Source: Nostoc sp. NMS7
GTDB lineage: Bacteria; Cyanobacteriota; Cyanobacteriia; Cyanobacteriales; Nostocaceae
Assembly (NCBI RefSeq): GCF_017115085.1
Contig: NZ_JABXKJ010000227.1
Location: forward strand, 1 to 64,000
Length of the DNA: 64,000 bases
Direction of reading: 5' to 3'
Shown: one piece after another, positions 1-8,489 of the stretch
Numbering within the stretch: the first letter of the stretch is position 1
Layout: each line of letters starts with the position of its first letter
The notes under the pieces: generated by a model
What the model was told of the DNA's origin: nothing
Database searches by the model: none
What the model saw: the letters and a program-made list of their open reading frames with translations, nothing else
Made by a program: the position numbers and the translations under genes

Positions 1-802
1 TTCATTGGTTTGAGGAGATGATGTCATGTTGACTATTTTAGGCTTTTTAGAGTTAGTGTAATTAAATATGTAAAGTTTTGTATTAGGATTCAACATTTCT
101 GATTTTGTATTACCAACTCCCATTAAAATAGCTGGCATTGGTGTGAGGGGTAGGTTTAAGAATATGTCTAGTTGGTGGGGTGACAAAGTTATTGCTATCT
201 GGCGTACTGACTAGCTAATTATCCCCCAGAACTGAAATAATTGAAACCTGTTAACTGGTTTAAAACAATTCGCTTTTTCTTAATTCGTAATTAAATAAAC
301 AAGCGCTACTTACCACTCTCGGTTCGCCCATTTTTTAATGAGTTAGGAAAAGTACAGCAATCCTAAATGAGTTGTGAACAGTACGTTCCGTAAGTGCCTT
401 ATTTATAAGCTTTAAAGCTTAAGCTTAATAGGTTGTTGGCGTTGCCGTATCTCCTTTGTCTTTCAGCTTGACTTTAGCACGGCTGGCAATTCTCCCCAGG
501 TGCTTAGACTGGCCGGCGGTGAGCGATCACCCTTGAATTGGGCGGGTACGCCATTGCACATTTACTATGTATTTTTTAGTAGATTACTAGCCAGTTGTAG
601 GAAGCGATGACCAAGCGCTATGAGTTGGCTGCTGAGTTATTCTACAGCGTTGGGTCAACAACTGGCGATTTGTGGCTGTTTTGTTCTGTTGATATCTCAT
701 TTAAACTGCAAAACACAGACAAGTTATGCCAAATTGCCAGAACCTTTTTGGGTCTATTAGTTGATTAACTCTTAATGGCAGAAAATTAGGAAACATTAGT
801 AT
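1..802. other. gene-poor left edge
   Basis: I see no convincing gene here. A 53-codon open frame starts with ATG at 607 on the plus strand but has no recognisable motif. Around 354-381 there is a stretch matching the terminal inverted repeat of the small element at 43062-43169 (shared core AGCAATCCTAAAT), so a solo end or remnant of that element may lie here. Confidence 0.5.
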
Positions 803-1195
803 TCACTCCAAACTAATTTTCCACAACCCGTCTAGTGGATTGGATTGTTGGAATTGACTATCACTGCTGCCAAGCCAATTATTGTCATACACCAACCCAA
901 CACTGAACGTTCTATTTACAGGATATTGCCCTAGTTTTCCAAAACCTTCAATATTCTTTGAGTCAGTAATTACCTGCTGGTTCAAGGTTATGGTTGTTTG
1001 GTTGCCGTCGTCAAAGTAAATTGTGGCTCGTCTGTTCTGAAAGCGTACCTGAACTTTGTAGACACCACCAGTTGCATAGTAATAAACTCTAGCAGGCAGC
1101 TTTTGACCATCAATATTTTGCCCTTTCAACTCAACTGCCATAGCAGGCGTGCAAAGCTGCAACAGGACTGGCAAGACTAAACCTAAAAGTTTCAT
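803..1195 (-). CDS. small secreted protein of unknown function
   Basis: I do not recognise the family. The frame opens from a TTG at 1216, but the first ATG (1195) gives a protein of 130 residues with a clean signal peptide: a Lys near the N-terminus, a hydrophobic core, and an AMA cleavage site at about residue 20. The mature part has short beta-strand-like stretches rich in Asn, Gln and Tyr (KVQVRFQNRRATIYFDD) and no cysteine, so it is probably a small periplasmic or secreted beta-rich protein. It stands alone: the next gene on this strand ends 190 bases upstream, and the left side is gene-poor. Function unknown. Confidence 0.6.
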   Translation of the reverse strand: MKLLGLVLPVLLQLCTPAMAVELKGQNIDGQKLPARVYYYATGGVYKVQVRFQNRRATIYFDDGNQTTITLNQQVITDSKNIEGFGKLGQYPVNRTFSVGLVYDNNWLGSSDSQFQQSNPLDGLWKISLE

Positions 1196-1388
1196 TGCTA
1201 GTAACAAACACTTCAATCAAACTACTTTCTACTTTAAAACATAAAACTAATTTGCGGGTTATTAGCGATCGCTTGGCTGAAATTGGCAATTATAAAGAAA
1301 GTAGTAGTGATTTTCAGTACAATTCTTGCCGTTATAATCTCAACGCTGTTTTTTTGAGCCAGAAGTTGAAGTATCTATAACTGTAGCA

Positions 1389-2489
1389 CTAGCTCCTGAC
1401 ATCTAAGATTTGTCTTTTAACAAGAGTATGGCCAGATTGAACATCAAACCAGTGAATATCCTCAAGGGGCAATGCTAATGTAATATCCTCGCCACTCCAA
1501 TTTTGGTCTGTTGGCAACAAAGCACGTACCGTAATCGCTTCGGTTTCTGAACCCTCAATCCTGACACTGACCAAATAGTGCATACCCAAATTTTCCACTA
1601 AAAACACTCGCCCTTGGATAGTCTGGGTATCACCTGGTTGAGCAATGCGGACATCTTCTGGGCGAATTCCCAGAACAATCTGAGGTGGTACAGTTGGTAT
1701 ATTTGGGAGAAGCACTTGGAAGTTACCCAGGAGCGCGTATTCTCCCTTACAAGGTAAAGTCAGCAAATTCATTTGCGGACTACCAACAAATCCAGCTACA
1801 AATAAATTAGCTGGATGGTTATAGATGCGATCGGGCGGGTCAAGTTGCTGAACATAGCCATCGTTGAGCAATGCAACTTTCGTGGAGAGCGTCATAGCTT
1901 CGGTTTGGTCGTGGGTGACGTAGACAACTGGCACTTTTTGGGCTGCAAAAATTTGCTTGATATCGGCTCGGACTCTTTCCCGCAATAGTGCATCCAGGTT
2001 ACTTAAAGGTTCATCCAGCAGGTATACATCGGCATTACGCACCAAAGCACGTCCGACAGCAACTCGCTGCCGTTGACCTCCAGACATTTGTCCAGGCTTG
2101 CGGTTGATTAACTCTGCTAATCCTAAAACTTCTGCCACTTCTGCCACTCGCTGTTTAATTTCTGTAGGTGGTACTTTTTTCAGCTTGAGTCCAGAAGCGA
2201 GGTTTTCGTACACTGTCATGTGAGGATAGAGTGCATAGCTTTGAAATACCATTGCAATGTTGCGATCGGCTGCTCGCTTATAGGTGACATCCACATCTCC
2301 AATCTTGATCTGACCGCGAGTAGGTTCTTCAAGTCCCGCAATCATGCGGAGGACGGTGGATTTGCCACAGCCAGAAGGGCCAAGTAAAGTGAGAAACTCA
2401 TGGTTATCCACAGTTAAGCTAACGTCTTTGACAGGGACAACTTTAGGATTATAGGTTTTGTTTAAGTTTTTGAGTTCGAGTTTAGCCAT
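1389..2489 (-). CDS. carbohydrate ABC importer, ATPase subunit (MalK/UgpC type)
   Basis: This 366-residue ATPase powers a sugar-type ABC importer at the cytoplasmic face of the inner membrane. Walker A (GPSGCGKST) is at residues 37-45, the Q-loop (VFQSYALYPH) near 81-90, the signature (MSGGQRQRV) near 135-143 and Walker B (VYLLDE) at 155-160, followed by the D-loop (SNLDALLR) and a switch histidine (YVTHDQTEA). The roughly 130 C-terminal residues form the extra TOBE/regulatory domain of the MalK/UgpC/GgtA family, and the length is normal for that family. It is the last gene of a four-gene set, 8 bases after the permease gene. One MalK-type ATPase can serve several importers, so the substrate cannot be deduced from this protein. 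Confidence 0.92.
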   Translation of the reverse strand: MAKLELKNLNKTYNPKVVPVKDVSLTVDNHEFLTLLGPSGCGKSTVLRMIAGLEEPTRGQIKIGDVDVTYKRAADRNIAMVFQSYALYPHMTVYENLASGLKLKKVPPTEIKQRVAEVAEVLGLAELINRKPGQMSGGQRQRVAVGRALVRNADVYLLDEPLSNLDALLRERVRADIKQIFAAQKVPVVYVTHDQTEAMTLSTKVALLNDGYVQQLDPPDRIYNHPANLFVAGFVGSPQMNLLTLPCKGEYALLGNFQVLLPNIPTVPPQIVLGIRPEDVRIAQPGDTQTIQGRVFLVENLGMHYLVSVRIEGSETEAITVRALLPTDQNWSGEDITLALPLEDIHWFDVQSGHTLVKRQILDVRS

Positions 2490-2497
2490 TTTGATTT

Positions 2498-3382
2498 TTA
2501 TCCTTTCACAGCACCAGCAGTAAGACCTTGAACAATCCGGCGCTGGAAAAACAAAACTAATAAAATCAGGGGTAACGTCCCCACAACAGTAGCAGCAGCG
2601 ATCGGGCCGTAAGGAATTTCATATATTGTCGCACCACCCAACTGAGCAGCAGCAACGGGAATTGTCTTCAACTCTTCACGGGTGATAAACGTGAGAGCGA
2701 AAATAAACTCGTTCCAAGCAAAAATAAAGGTGAGGATTCCAGTAGTCACCAAAGCAGGAAGGGTCATCGGTAGCACGATTTGCCATAGTAGTTGAAATGT
2801 GTTGTAACCATCGACCCTAGCAGAATCTTCCAAATCTTTTGGTAATTGTTGGAAAAAGCTTTTAAGTACTAAAATTGTTAGCGGCAAATTGATTGCAGTA
2901 TAGGGTATAATCAGCGCCAGATAATTGTTACCCAATCTCAGCGCTTGGATAATTTCTAATAGTCCTAAGAACAACAGAATTCCCGGAAATAAGGTAACAA
3001 TTAGAACGCTGGCGAGGATAACTTGTTCACCCCAAGGGCGTAAGCGTGCGAGGGCATAAGCCGCAGGTGCGCCGATCGCTAAGGCTACAGCTGTGGAAGT
3101 AATCGACACAAAGGCACTGTTGAAGATATAGCGCCAAAATGGACGACGGGTGAATAATTCAATGTAGTGATTGAAAGTGAATCGTGTGGGGAAATACACA
3201 GTAGGAACGGCGGCAATATCCTCATTCACTTTAAACGAGGTTAGCAATTGCCATAAGGCTGGCGCGAGGCTGAATATCACCACTAATACAACTATTATGG
3301 GCAGCAAGATTTTTAAGAGAGAAAACTTGGTTCCCCCTGTTCGTTTTGAAGTCGTTGGAACTGCTTGTGGAGTTAGACTCAT
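2498..3382 (-). CDS. carbohydrate ABC importer, permease subunit (MalG/UgpE type)
   Basis: This 294-residue inner-membrane permease pairs with the product of the gene upstream to form the translocation channel. After a short cytoplasmic tail there is a first membrane helix (LLPIIVVLVVIFSLAPALW), and about six helices in all. The coupling-helix EAA-like loop (EDSARVDGYNTFQLLWQI, then LP) contacts the ATPase and is characteristic of the MalG family. The gene starts 3 bases after the end of the MalF-type gene and ends 8 bases before the ATPase gene, which indicates translation as one operon. Length and topology are normal. Confidence 0.92.
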   Translation of the reverse strand: MSLTPQAVPTTSKRTGGTKFSLLKILLPIIVVLVVIFSLAPALWQLLTSFKVNEDIAAVPTVYFPTRFTFNHYIELFTRRPFWRYIFNSAFVSITSTAVALAIGAPAAYALARLRPWGEQVILASVLIVTLFPGILLFLGLLEIIQALRLGNNYLALIIPYTAINLPLTILVLKSFFQQLPKDLEDSARVDGYNTFQLLWQIVLPMTLPALVTTGILTFIFAWNEFIFALTFITREELKTIPVAAAQLGGATIYEIPYGPIAAATVVGTLPLILLVLFFQRRIVQGLTAGAVKG

Positions 3383-3385
3383 GGC

Positions 3386-4297
3386 TTAAATGCTTCCTGA
3401 TGTTTTGGCACGGTATTTGTTCAGCAAGAAACTAGCGATCGCTACCGCCGCAATCAATATTAAAAATGTCACTACTACAAGAGCTGCTCCATAACCAAAA
3501 TCTAAGTAGCGCATCACCGTAGAATAAATATACAATGACACCACTTCCGTAGCGCCACCAGGGCCACCCCCGGTCATCACAGCAATCAAGTCGAAAATCC
3601 CGAAAGCTTGAGCAAACCGAAATAGCACTGCAATTAAGATTTGCGGCAGCAGCAGTGGTAGGGTAATATTGCGGAAGCTTTGCCAAGCAGTTGCCCCATC
3701 GACCGAGTAAGCTTCATAGAGGTCTTGTGATATCGACTGCAACCCAGCTAGCAACAGGATACTGATAAACGGCGTAGTTTTCCAAACATCAGCAAAAACC
3801 AGTGCGATCATCGCCAGCGTTGGATCTCCTAACCAGTTAATTCCAGTCTCAATCAGCCCCAACCGCCGTAGAATATCGTTCACAACCCCAAACTGATCGT
3901 TAAAAATCCAAGCCCACGCCAGACCAATCAGAGAAGTAGGCAAAGCCCAAGGTATAATGGCGATTGTACGCACTATACCCCGCCCAAAAAACGACTGGTT
4001 GAGAACTAAGGCAATCCCTAGTCCTAGCAATAGTTCGGAGATTACTGATGCTGTTGTGAACACGCTCGTCGCCCACAAACTCTGCCAAAAACGACCATCC
4101 CCCGCCATCCGCACATAATTGTCCAAACCAGAGAATACGGGTTGTAGCTCTGTTCCCAGATTTCTAGTAAATACGCTTAACCAAAAGGCTCGTAAAATCG
4201 GGTAGGCAAATACAAACAACAGCAGCAGCAATGCAGGTGTTAGTAAAATCCAGGCTGTCTGTTGTTCTCGACTTCTGAGTGTATGTAAATTTGTCAT
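3386..4297 (-). CDS. carbohydrate ABC importer, permease subunit (MalF/UgpA type)
   Basis: This 303-residue permease is the partner of the MalG-type protein. A first helix follows the N-terminal tail (TAWILLTPALLLLLFVFAYP), and the EAA loop is readable near the C-terminal third (LYEAYSVDGATAWQSFRNI, then TLP). About six membrane helices are present, and the large periplasmic P2 loop of E. coli MalF is absent, as in most UgpA-type subunits. It lies between the binding-protein gene (103 bases upstream, a gap holding heptamer repeats) and the second permease gene, which follows after 3 bases. Confidence 0.92.
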   Translation of the reverse strand: MTNLHTLRSREQQTAWILLTPALLLLLFVFAYPILRAFWLSVFTRNLGTELQPVFSGLDNYVRMAGDGRFWQSLWATSVFTTASVISELLLGLGIALVLNQSFFGRGIVRTIAIIPWALPTSLIGLAWAWIFNDQFGVVNDILRRLGLIETGINWLGDPTLAMIALVFADVWKTTPFISILLLAGLQSISQDLYEAYSVDGATAWQSFRNITLPLLLPQILIAVLFRFAQAFGIFDLIAVMTGGGPGGATEVVSLYIYSTVMRYLDFGYGAALVVVTFLILIAAVAIASFLLNKYRAKTSGSI

Positions 4298-4309
4298 TAG
4301 TCATTTGTT

Positions 4310-4352
4310 ATGGGGCATGGGGCATGGGGCATGGGGCATGGGGCATTGGGCA
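4310..4352 (+). repeat. GGGCATG heptamer tandem repeat
   Basis: Five to six tandem copies of a 7-base unit (GGGGCAT/GGGCATT) lie between the binding-protein and permease genes of the sugar importer. This is a short tandemly repeated sequence of the kind common in Nostoc genomes. It could affect the distance between cistrons but carries no gene. Confidence 0.85.
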
Positions 4353-4400
4353 TTTATCTTAGTTATTTCCCCCTCATCTCCCTTGTCCCCCTCATCTCCC

Positions 4401-5720
4401 TCATCTCCTTGCTCCCAGCAGCCGGCGCGTTTCCGCAGCAGCAGCTTGCATTGCTCGTTCAGAATTCATTCGACCGGATAATGCGGCGCTGAGATAACGC
4501 TGTAAAATATCTGATGTCTGAGCATATTGGGCGATCGGCGGACGTAAAACTGCATTGTCCACAACCTCCAATAACTGCGGATAGTGAGGGTATTTAGCAA
4601 CAATCTCTGGGTCTGTAAACAAATCCCGGCGACTTGGCACATAGCCTGCACTGAAAATGAATCGCCGCTGTGTTTCCCGACTGGTAAAATATTGAATTGC
4701 TTTCCAAGCTTCTTCAGGATGCTGAGAAGATTTAGCAATCCCTAAACCCCAACCCCCTAGACAAGCCGCTCCCGTCTTACCAGGAGCATGAACCATCGGT
4801 TTAATCGCAATTTTACCCCGGATTGGCGAATTTTCTGTCTGGGCTAAAGGCCACGCATAGGGCCAACTGCGTAAAAATGCTACTTCACCACTTTGAAACA
4901 AGCGTCGGGTGTCTTCTTCTTGGTAGGTCGTGACTCCAGAAGGAGAAACGCCTTCTTTAACCGTACTACGCAGGAACTCAATGGCTCGTAATGTTTCTGG
5001 TCGATCTAGTCCAACTTCGAGGGTGTCGGGATTAACCCAGAAGCCACCAAAGCCACCGAGAACTTCTGCAAACATCGCCACAAGTCCTTCATATTGGCGA
5101 CCCTGCCAAACATAACCCCACTTCACCTCATTTTTCTTCTGCAAGACTTGGGAAATTCGGATCAAATCATCAAAGGTTTCTGGCGGTTGCAATCCTGCTT
5201 GTTTGATTAAATCTTCTCGGTAGTAGAGCATTCCCACGTCAGAACGCACTGGAATGCGGTACAGTTTGTCTTGGTAACGTCCGCCTTCTACATCCTGGGA
5301 TGAAAATGCTGCCAACTGCTCTTTAGAAATGCGATCGCCTAAGGGTAGCAACCATCCAGCAGCAGCAAATTTGGATGTCCAGATGACATCCATATTGATC
5401 AGGTCATAAGGGGATTCACCCAAGATAAAAGATGAGGTATACAGGTCTTCGAGCAAATTTGTGGCATTCGGCCCTTCAACCAGGTTAATCCGAATACCTG
5501 GGTTCTCAGCCTCAAAGTCTCTAATCAAACCCTGCCTCCAAGGTTGGGCATCAGGGGCAGTCATTAACAGATTGAGGGTAACTGGTTGCTGCGAGAATGC
5601 TACCCAACTGAACAATATGATGCTCAACAGAGTTGCCAGGAAAACCCCTATATGGAAATAACTTTGTTTTTGGATGAATTTTTGTAACTTGTTTATTGGC
5701 TTTCGGTACAACATTATCAA
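4401..5720 (-). CDS. carbohydrate ABC importer, extracellular solute-binding protein
   Basis: This 439-residue protein of the sugar-binding family (SBP_bac_1, ABC cluster CUT1) should capture the substrate in the periplasm. It has a basic N-terminus and a hydrophobic segment at about residues 24-44 with no lipobox cysteine, so it is either processed by signal peptidase I or stays tethered by an uncleaved helix. Family hallmarks include the first strand (VTLNLLMTAPDAQPWRQGL), the segment DLINMDVIWTSKFAAAGWL and GGWGLGIAKSSQHPEEAWK near the hinge. It is the first gene of the minus-strand operon 5720-1389. Glucosylglycerol, sucrose, trehalose and maltose importers of cyanobacteria all have this arrangement, so I do not assign a sugar. 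The initiator may be Met1 or Met3. Confidence 0.9.
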   Translation of the reverse strand: MIMLYRKPINKLQKFIQKQSYFHIGVFLATLLSIILFSWVAFSQQPVTLNLLMTAPDAQPWRQGLIRDFEAENPGIRINLVEGPNATNLLEDLYTSSFILGESPYDLINMDVIWTSKFAAAGWLLPLGDRISKEQLAAFSSQDVEGGRYQDKLYRIPVRSDVGMLYYREDLIKQAGLQPPETFDDLIRISQVLQKKNEVKWGYVWQGRQYEGLVAMFAEVLGGFGGFWVNPDTLEVGLDRPETLRAIEFLRSTVKEGVSPSGVTTYQEEDTRRLFQSGEVAFLRSWPYAWPLAQTENSPIRGKIAIKPMVHAPGKTGAACLGGWGLGIAKSSQHPEEAWKAIQYFTSRETQRRFIFSAGYVPSRRDLFTDPEIVAKYPHYPQLLEVVDNAVLRPPIAQYAQTSDILQRYLSAALSGRMNSERAMQAAAAETRRLLGARR

Positions 5721-6094
5721 TGTAGCGATCGCTATCGCTAATTATTACGAAATAAAAAAAATATTTTAACAAGGTTACTTTATATTATTTTTTATCAAAA
5801 TATTTGAGTAATGAACACGCAAGTCAATAAACTTAACATCAATCTGGTTGAAAATAAGTAAGCAACTTGATGTAAACAAGTGTAAGTTTTGCTAACAAGC
5901 CGTAAATATACAGTAATGGCTGGGGTATAAATCGCAGGCTGCCGTGTGTTATGGGCAAATAGCAAGACGTTTCAGTTGCAATTGTGAAGATAAGTCCACA
6001 GAGGATTTTTGGAAGAAGCAATATCAGCGAATGCTGAAAAGCCAAGAGCGATGAATTATGATTTATCCATAAATTACGAGGGCAAGAAAAATTT
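5721..6094. other. divergent intergenic region
   Basis: This 374-base AT-rich spacer separates the divergently read importer operon and the ARMT1-like gene. It must hold both promoters. A HIP1 site lies at about 5725-5735. I could not place a confident -10/-35 pair or operator. Confidence 0.4.
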
Positions 6095-7327
6095 GTGGTC
6101 AATTCATATAAAGCTCCCAAGTTACCACTACCACCGTCACTTTTAGGTTCAGAAGTCGGTTCTTTTACTGAGTTCACAGTTACTCAAAGAATGCCTGCAA
6201 TTGCCCGTAGAGTTATAGTTGAAAATGATTTTTCACCAGAAATTAATACAAGAATAGAAAGGCTTGCTACAGAATTGCCGACAGGAGCTTTACCACCTCT
6301 AGTGAATGATACTGGTGTAGATTTTCCAGCTTGGCATACATATCTAGAATCTTACAAAGGCCAGCGTTGGATAGACGTTCCCTGGTTCTTTGCAGAAACT
6401 TATTTTTATCGGTTAATTCTAGAAATTACTCATTACTTTCGCCCTGGTATATGGCAAGCCGTTGATCCATTCCAATTGCAAAAATCTCAGGGTTTAGAAG
6501 CATCTCTTGACTCAACTATTCTTCTATGTACTCAGGTGAATAAATGGTTGGAAGATTCGGAAATTGATCTTCCACAAAACCAAACAGCTTTAATTGCACT
6601 ATTATATTTCGCTTTGTGGGGAAATCGAGTGGACTTGAGTTTGTGGTCAGCATTCGAGGATGACCGGAGCCGTTTTGATATTCAAAATCAACTAACTCAC
6701 ATCTTAGTAAATGATGCCTCCCAAATTAGTGAATTATTAACTCTTTCTCAAAGAGATCGCATTGATTTTGTTTTAGACAATGCTGGTTTTGAACTTGTCT
6801 GTGACTTATGCTTAGTAGATTTTTTATTAAGTAGCAGCTTAGTTAATCAAGTTTACCTGCACCTGAAACCTCACTCTACTTTCGTTTCTGATGCCATGAT
6901 TAAAGATGTACATGACACAACAAGTTTTTTAGCCGCTACTAATCATCAACAAGTGACATCTTTTGCTCAAAGGTTGGAGCAGCATATTGCATTAGGGCGT
7001 TTAGTGTTGTCTGAAGATTACTTTTGGACATCACCTTTACCATTTTGGGAAATACCCAACTCTCTCAAGAATGAGTTAACTAATGCCAGTTTAATTATAG
7101 TCAAAGGAGATGCAAATTATCGTCGGTTATTAGGCGATCGCCATTGGAATATTACTACCAGTTTTGCAGATATAGTCTGCTACTTGCCTGTACCATTAGT
7201 AGCATTACGCACACTGAAGTTGGAAGTAGCAGTAGGTTTAAAATCTGAGGTTGTTGAGAAAGTAGCAAAATCTGACCATTCTTGGTTAACCAATGGACAA
7301 TGGGGTGTGATTCAGTTAGTGGCTTAG
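6095..7327 (+). CDS. ARMT1/DUF89-family damage-control phosphatase
   Basis: The 410-residue protein belongs to the DUF89/ARMT1-like group of metal-dependent phosphatases thought to remove damaged or toxic phosphometabolites in the cytoplasm. Readable family features are the N-terminal helical part (LPAGALPPLV-like segment, then WIDVPWFFAETYFYRLILE), the metal-site segment DFVLDNAGFELVCDLCLVDF (Asp, Asn, Glu and Asp as metal ligands) near residues 226-245, LHLKPHSTFVSDAMIKD, and the C-terminal IVKGDANYRRLLGDRHW. The start is a GTG at 6095; the next ATG (6190) would remove the LGSEVGSFTEFTVTQR segment that I expect to be conserved, so GTG is preferred. It stands alone and its substrate is unknown. 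Confidence 0.82.
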   Translation: MVNSYKAPKLPLPPSLLGSEVGSFTEFTVTQRMPAIARRVIVENDFSPEINTRIERLATELPTGALPPLVNDTGVDFPAWHTYLESYKGQRWIDVPWFFAETYFYRLILEITHYFRPGIWQAVDPFQLQKSQGLEASLDSTILLCTQVNKWLEDSEIDLPQNQTALIALLYFALWGNRVDLSLWSAFEDDRSRFDIQNQLTHILVNDASQISELLTLSQRDRIDFVLDNAGFELVCDLCLVDFLLSSSLVNQVYLHLKPHSTFVSDAMIKDVHDTTSFLAATNHQQVTSFAQRLEQHIALGRLVLSEDYFWTSPLPFWEIPNSLKNELTNASLIIVKGDANYRRLLGDRHWNITTSFADIVCYLPVPLVALRTLKLEVAVGLKSEVVEKVAKSDHSWLTNGQWGVIQLVA

Positions 7328-7532
7328 TAATGGGGAGTAGTCCACCAAAAGGGTAGCTAGATAGCATACAGCAGATCCCCCAGGATTCCCTGGGAAACTC
7401 CCGAAGTATCGCCACTACCGAAAAGGGCTTTTTCTATTTCGTCTACCCACAAAACGCATGGTGCGATGCCCGCCCAACGCAGTGGCCCCCAATCCATCGG
7501 GGAGGATTAGGGTGGGGTAAAACCCAAATTTA

Positions 7533-7895
7533 TCAAGCAACAGCCCCTTGTTTAGGCTGACGCACCGGACGCTTGCGATCGCTTCGACGAACGCCTCCTG
7601 CCATTTTGTACTCATCGCTATTCTTGCCATACTTTGCAGCTACACTGAGTAACATATGTTCTGTTAGTTCCATCAGCGACTTTTCCGCAAATTCTAAGGC
7701 TCCCTGAGTCAGATCCACGGTGGAGAGGCTTGAGTTATATACTTCCAACTTGTCTTGCGTTGTTTTGATGACGGCTGCAAAGGAGTCAATTGTTACCCCA
7801 TTGCCTAAGTCTAAGGTGGAACTGATCGATTTCAAAGCCGCAATCCGACGCTGCGCTCTATCAAGTACTTTAGACCCGCGTTTTGGACGTGACAT
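7533..7895 (-). CDS. conserved small protein of unknown function
   Basis: This 120-residue basic protein has no signal peptide or membrane helix. The first half is probably helical (KVLDRAQRRIAALKSISSTLDLGNG), the middle contains LTEHMLLSVAAKYGKNSDEYKMAGG, and the tail is Arg/Lys-rich (VRRSDRKRPVRQPKQG). The AAKYGKNSDEYKMAGG...RSDRKRP ending is one I associate with a multi-copy family of uncharacterised proteins in Nostocales, but I cannot name a function. The basic tail would allow nucleic-acid binding; that is inference only. It is monocistronic, and a GC-rich spacer with short repeats lies downstream. Confidence 0.65.
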   Translation of the reverse strand: MSRPKRGSKVLDRAQRRIAALKSISSTLDLGNGVTIDSFAAVIKTTQDKLEVYNSSLSTVDLTQGALEFAEKSLMELTEHMLLSVAAKYGKNSDEYKMAGGVRRSDRKRPVRQPKQGAVA

Positions 7896-8065
7896 AAATC
7901 ACTTTCCTATTATTAATAATGCGCCAGGATAAAAACTGACTTCTAACCTGAACTGTACAGCACTAGGATAGACAAAATTAGGGTTACTTGACACCCGCAT
8001 TATTCAGGATAAACTGATTTATTTATCATAAATATATTGAATGGTTTTATGTAAATTCTTGGGGG

Positions 8066-8248
8066 TTGCCCAAATTCAATCAACGACTGCCGGAATTCAG
8101 TAAACAACTACCCGAATTCAATCAACGACTGTCGGAATTCAGTAAACAACTACCCAAATTCAGTAAACGACTGCCCGAATTCAGTAAACAACTACCCAAA
8201 TTCAGTAAACGACTACCCGAATTCAATCAACGACTGCCCGAATTCAAT
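8066..8248 (+). repeat. 21-bp tandem repeat array (about 8.7 copies)
   Basis: Nearly nine copies of a 21-base unit, of the form CCCGAATTCAATCAACGACT plus G, stand in tandem. Units alternate between versions with AATCAACGACTG and AGTAAACAACTA. An open frame of 70 codons, starting at a TTG (8066), reads through as a seven-residue repeat (LPEFNQR / LPEFSKQ). Because 21 is divisible by three, every frame free of a stop in one unit stays open, so openness is weak evidence of coding. A lone run of G residues just before the TTG is not a well-spaced ribosome-binding site. Confidence 0.85.
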
Positions 8249-8317
8249 ATAGGAACTGAGCAAACTTGCTTTTATTAAACACAAAAACGAACGCAAGAAT
8301 TGAACTGATACAAAGCG

Positions 8318-8349
8318 TAGACGCAAAAGGGCTTGTCGGTAGACATCGC
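8318..8349 (+). repeat. 32-nt dispersed repeat, copy 1
   Basis: A 32-base sequence beginning TAGACGCAAA and ending AGACATCGC matches 17382-17413 at 28 of 32 positions. Both copies are intergenic. It looks like one of the small dispersed repeats of Nostoc-type genomes. The rest of 7896-8489 apart from this repeat and the 21-bp array shows no gene. Confidence 0.75.
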
Positions 8350-8489
8350 ACAAAAATTTACACCAATTGTTCATCCCTGAATCTATGTAAAAATATTTAT
8401 AAAGCTATTGACAATCGCGGACTCTTGTCCGAGGGCGATAGTTGTTGGGATGGGTTACAAGCTCGTTGCTCAATCAAAGACTTGGCATT

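Noticed and set aside
607..768. A 53-codon ORF (MTKRYELAAELFYSVG...) on the plus strand
   Set aside because: No ribosome-binding site, no family resemblance and low-complexity context. Could be chance.
4310..4352. Short regular repeats suggesting a CRISPR array
   Set aside because: The units are contiguous heptamers without spacers; the same holds for 46096-46188 and 8066-8248.
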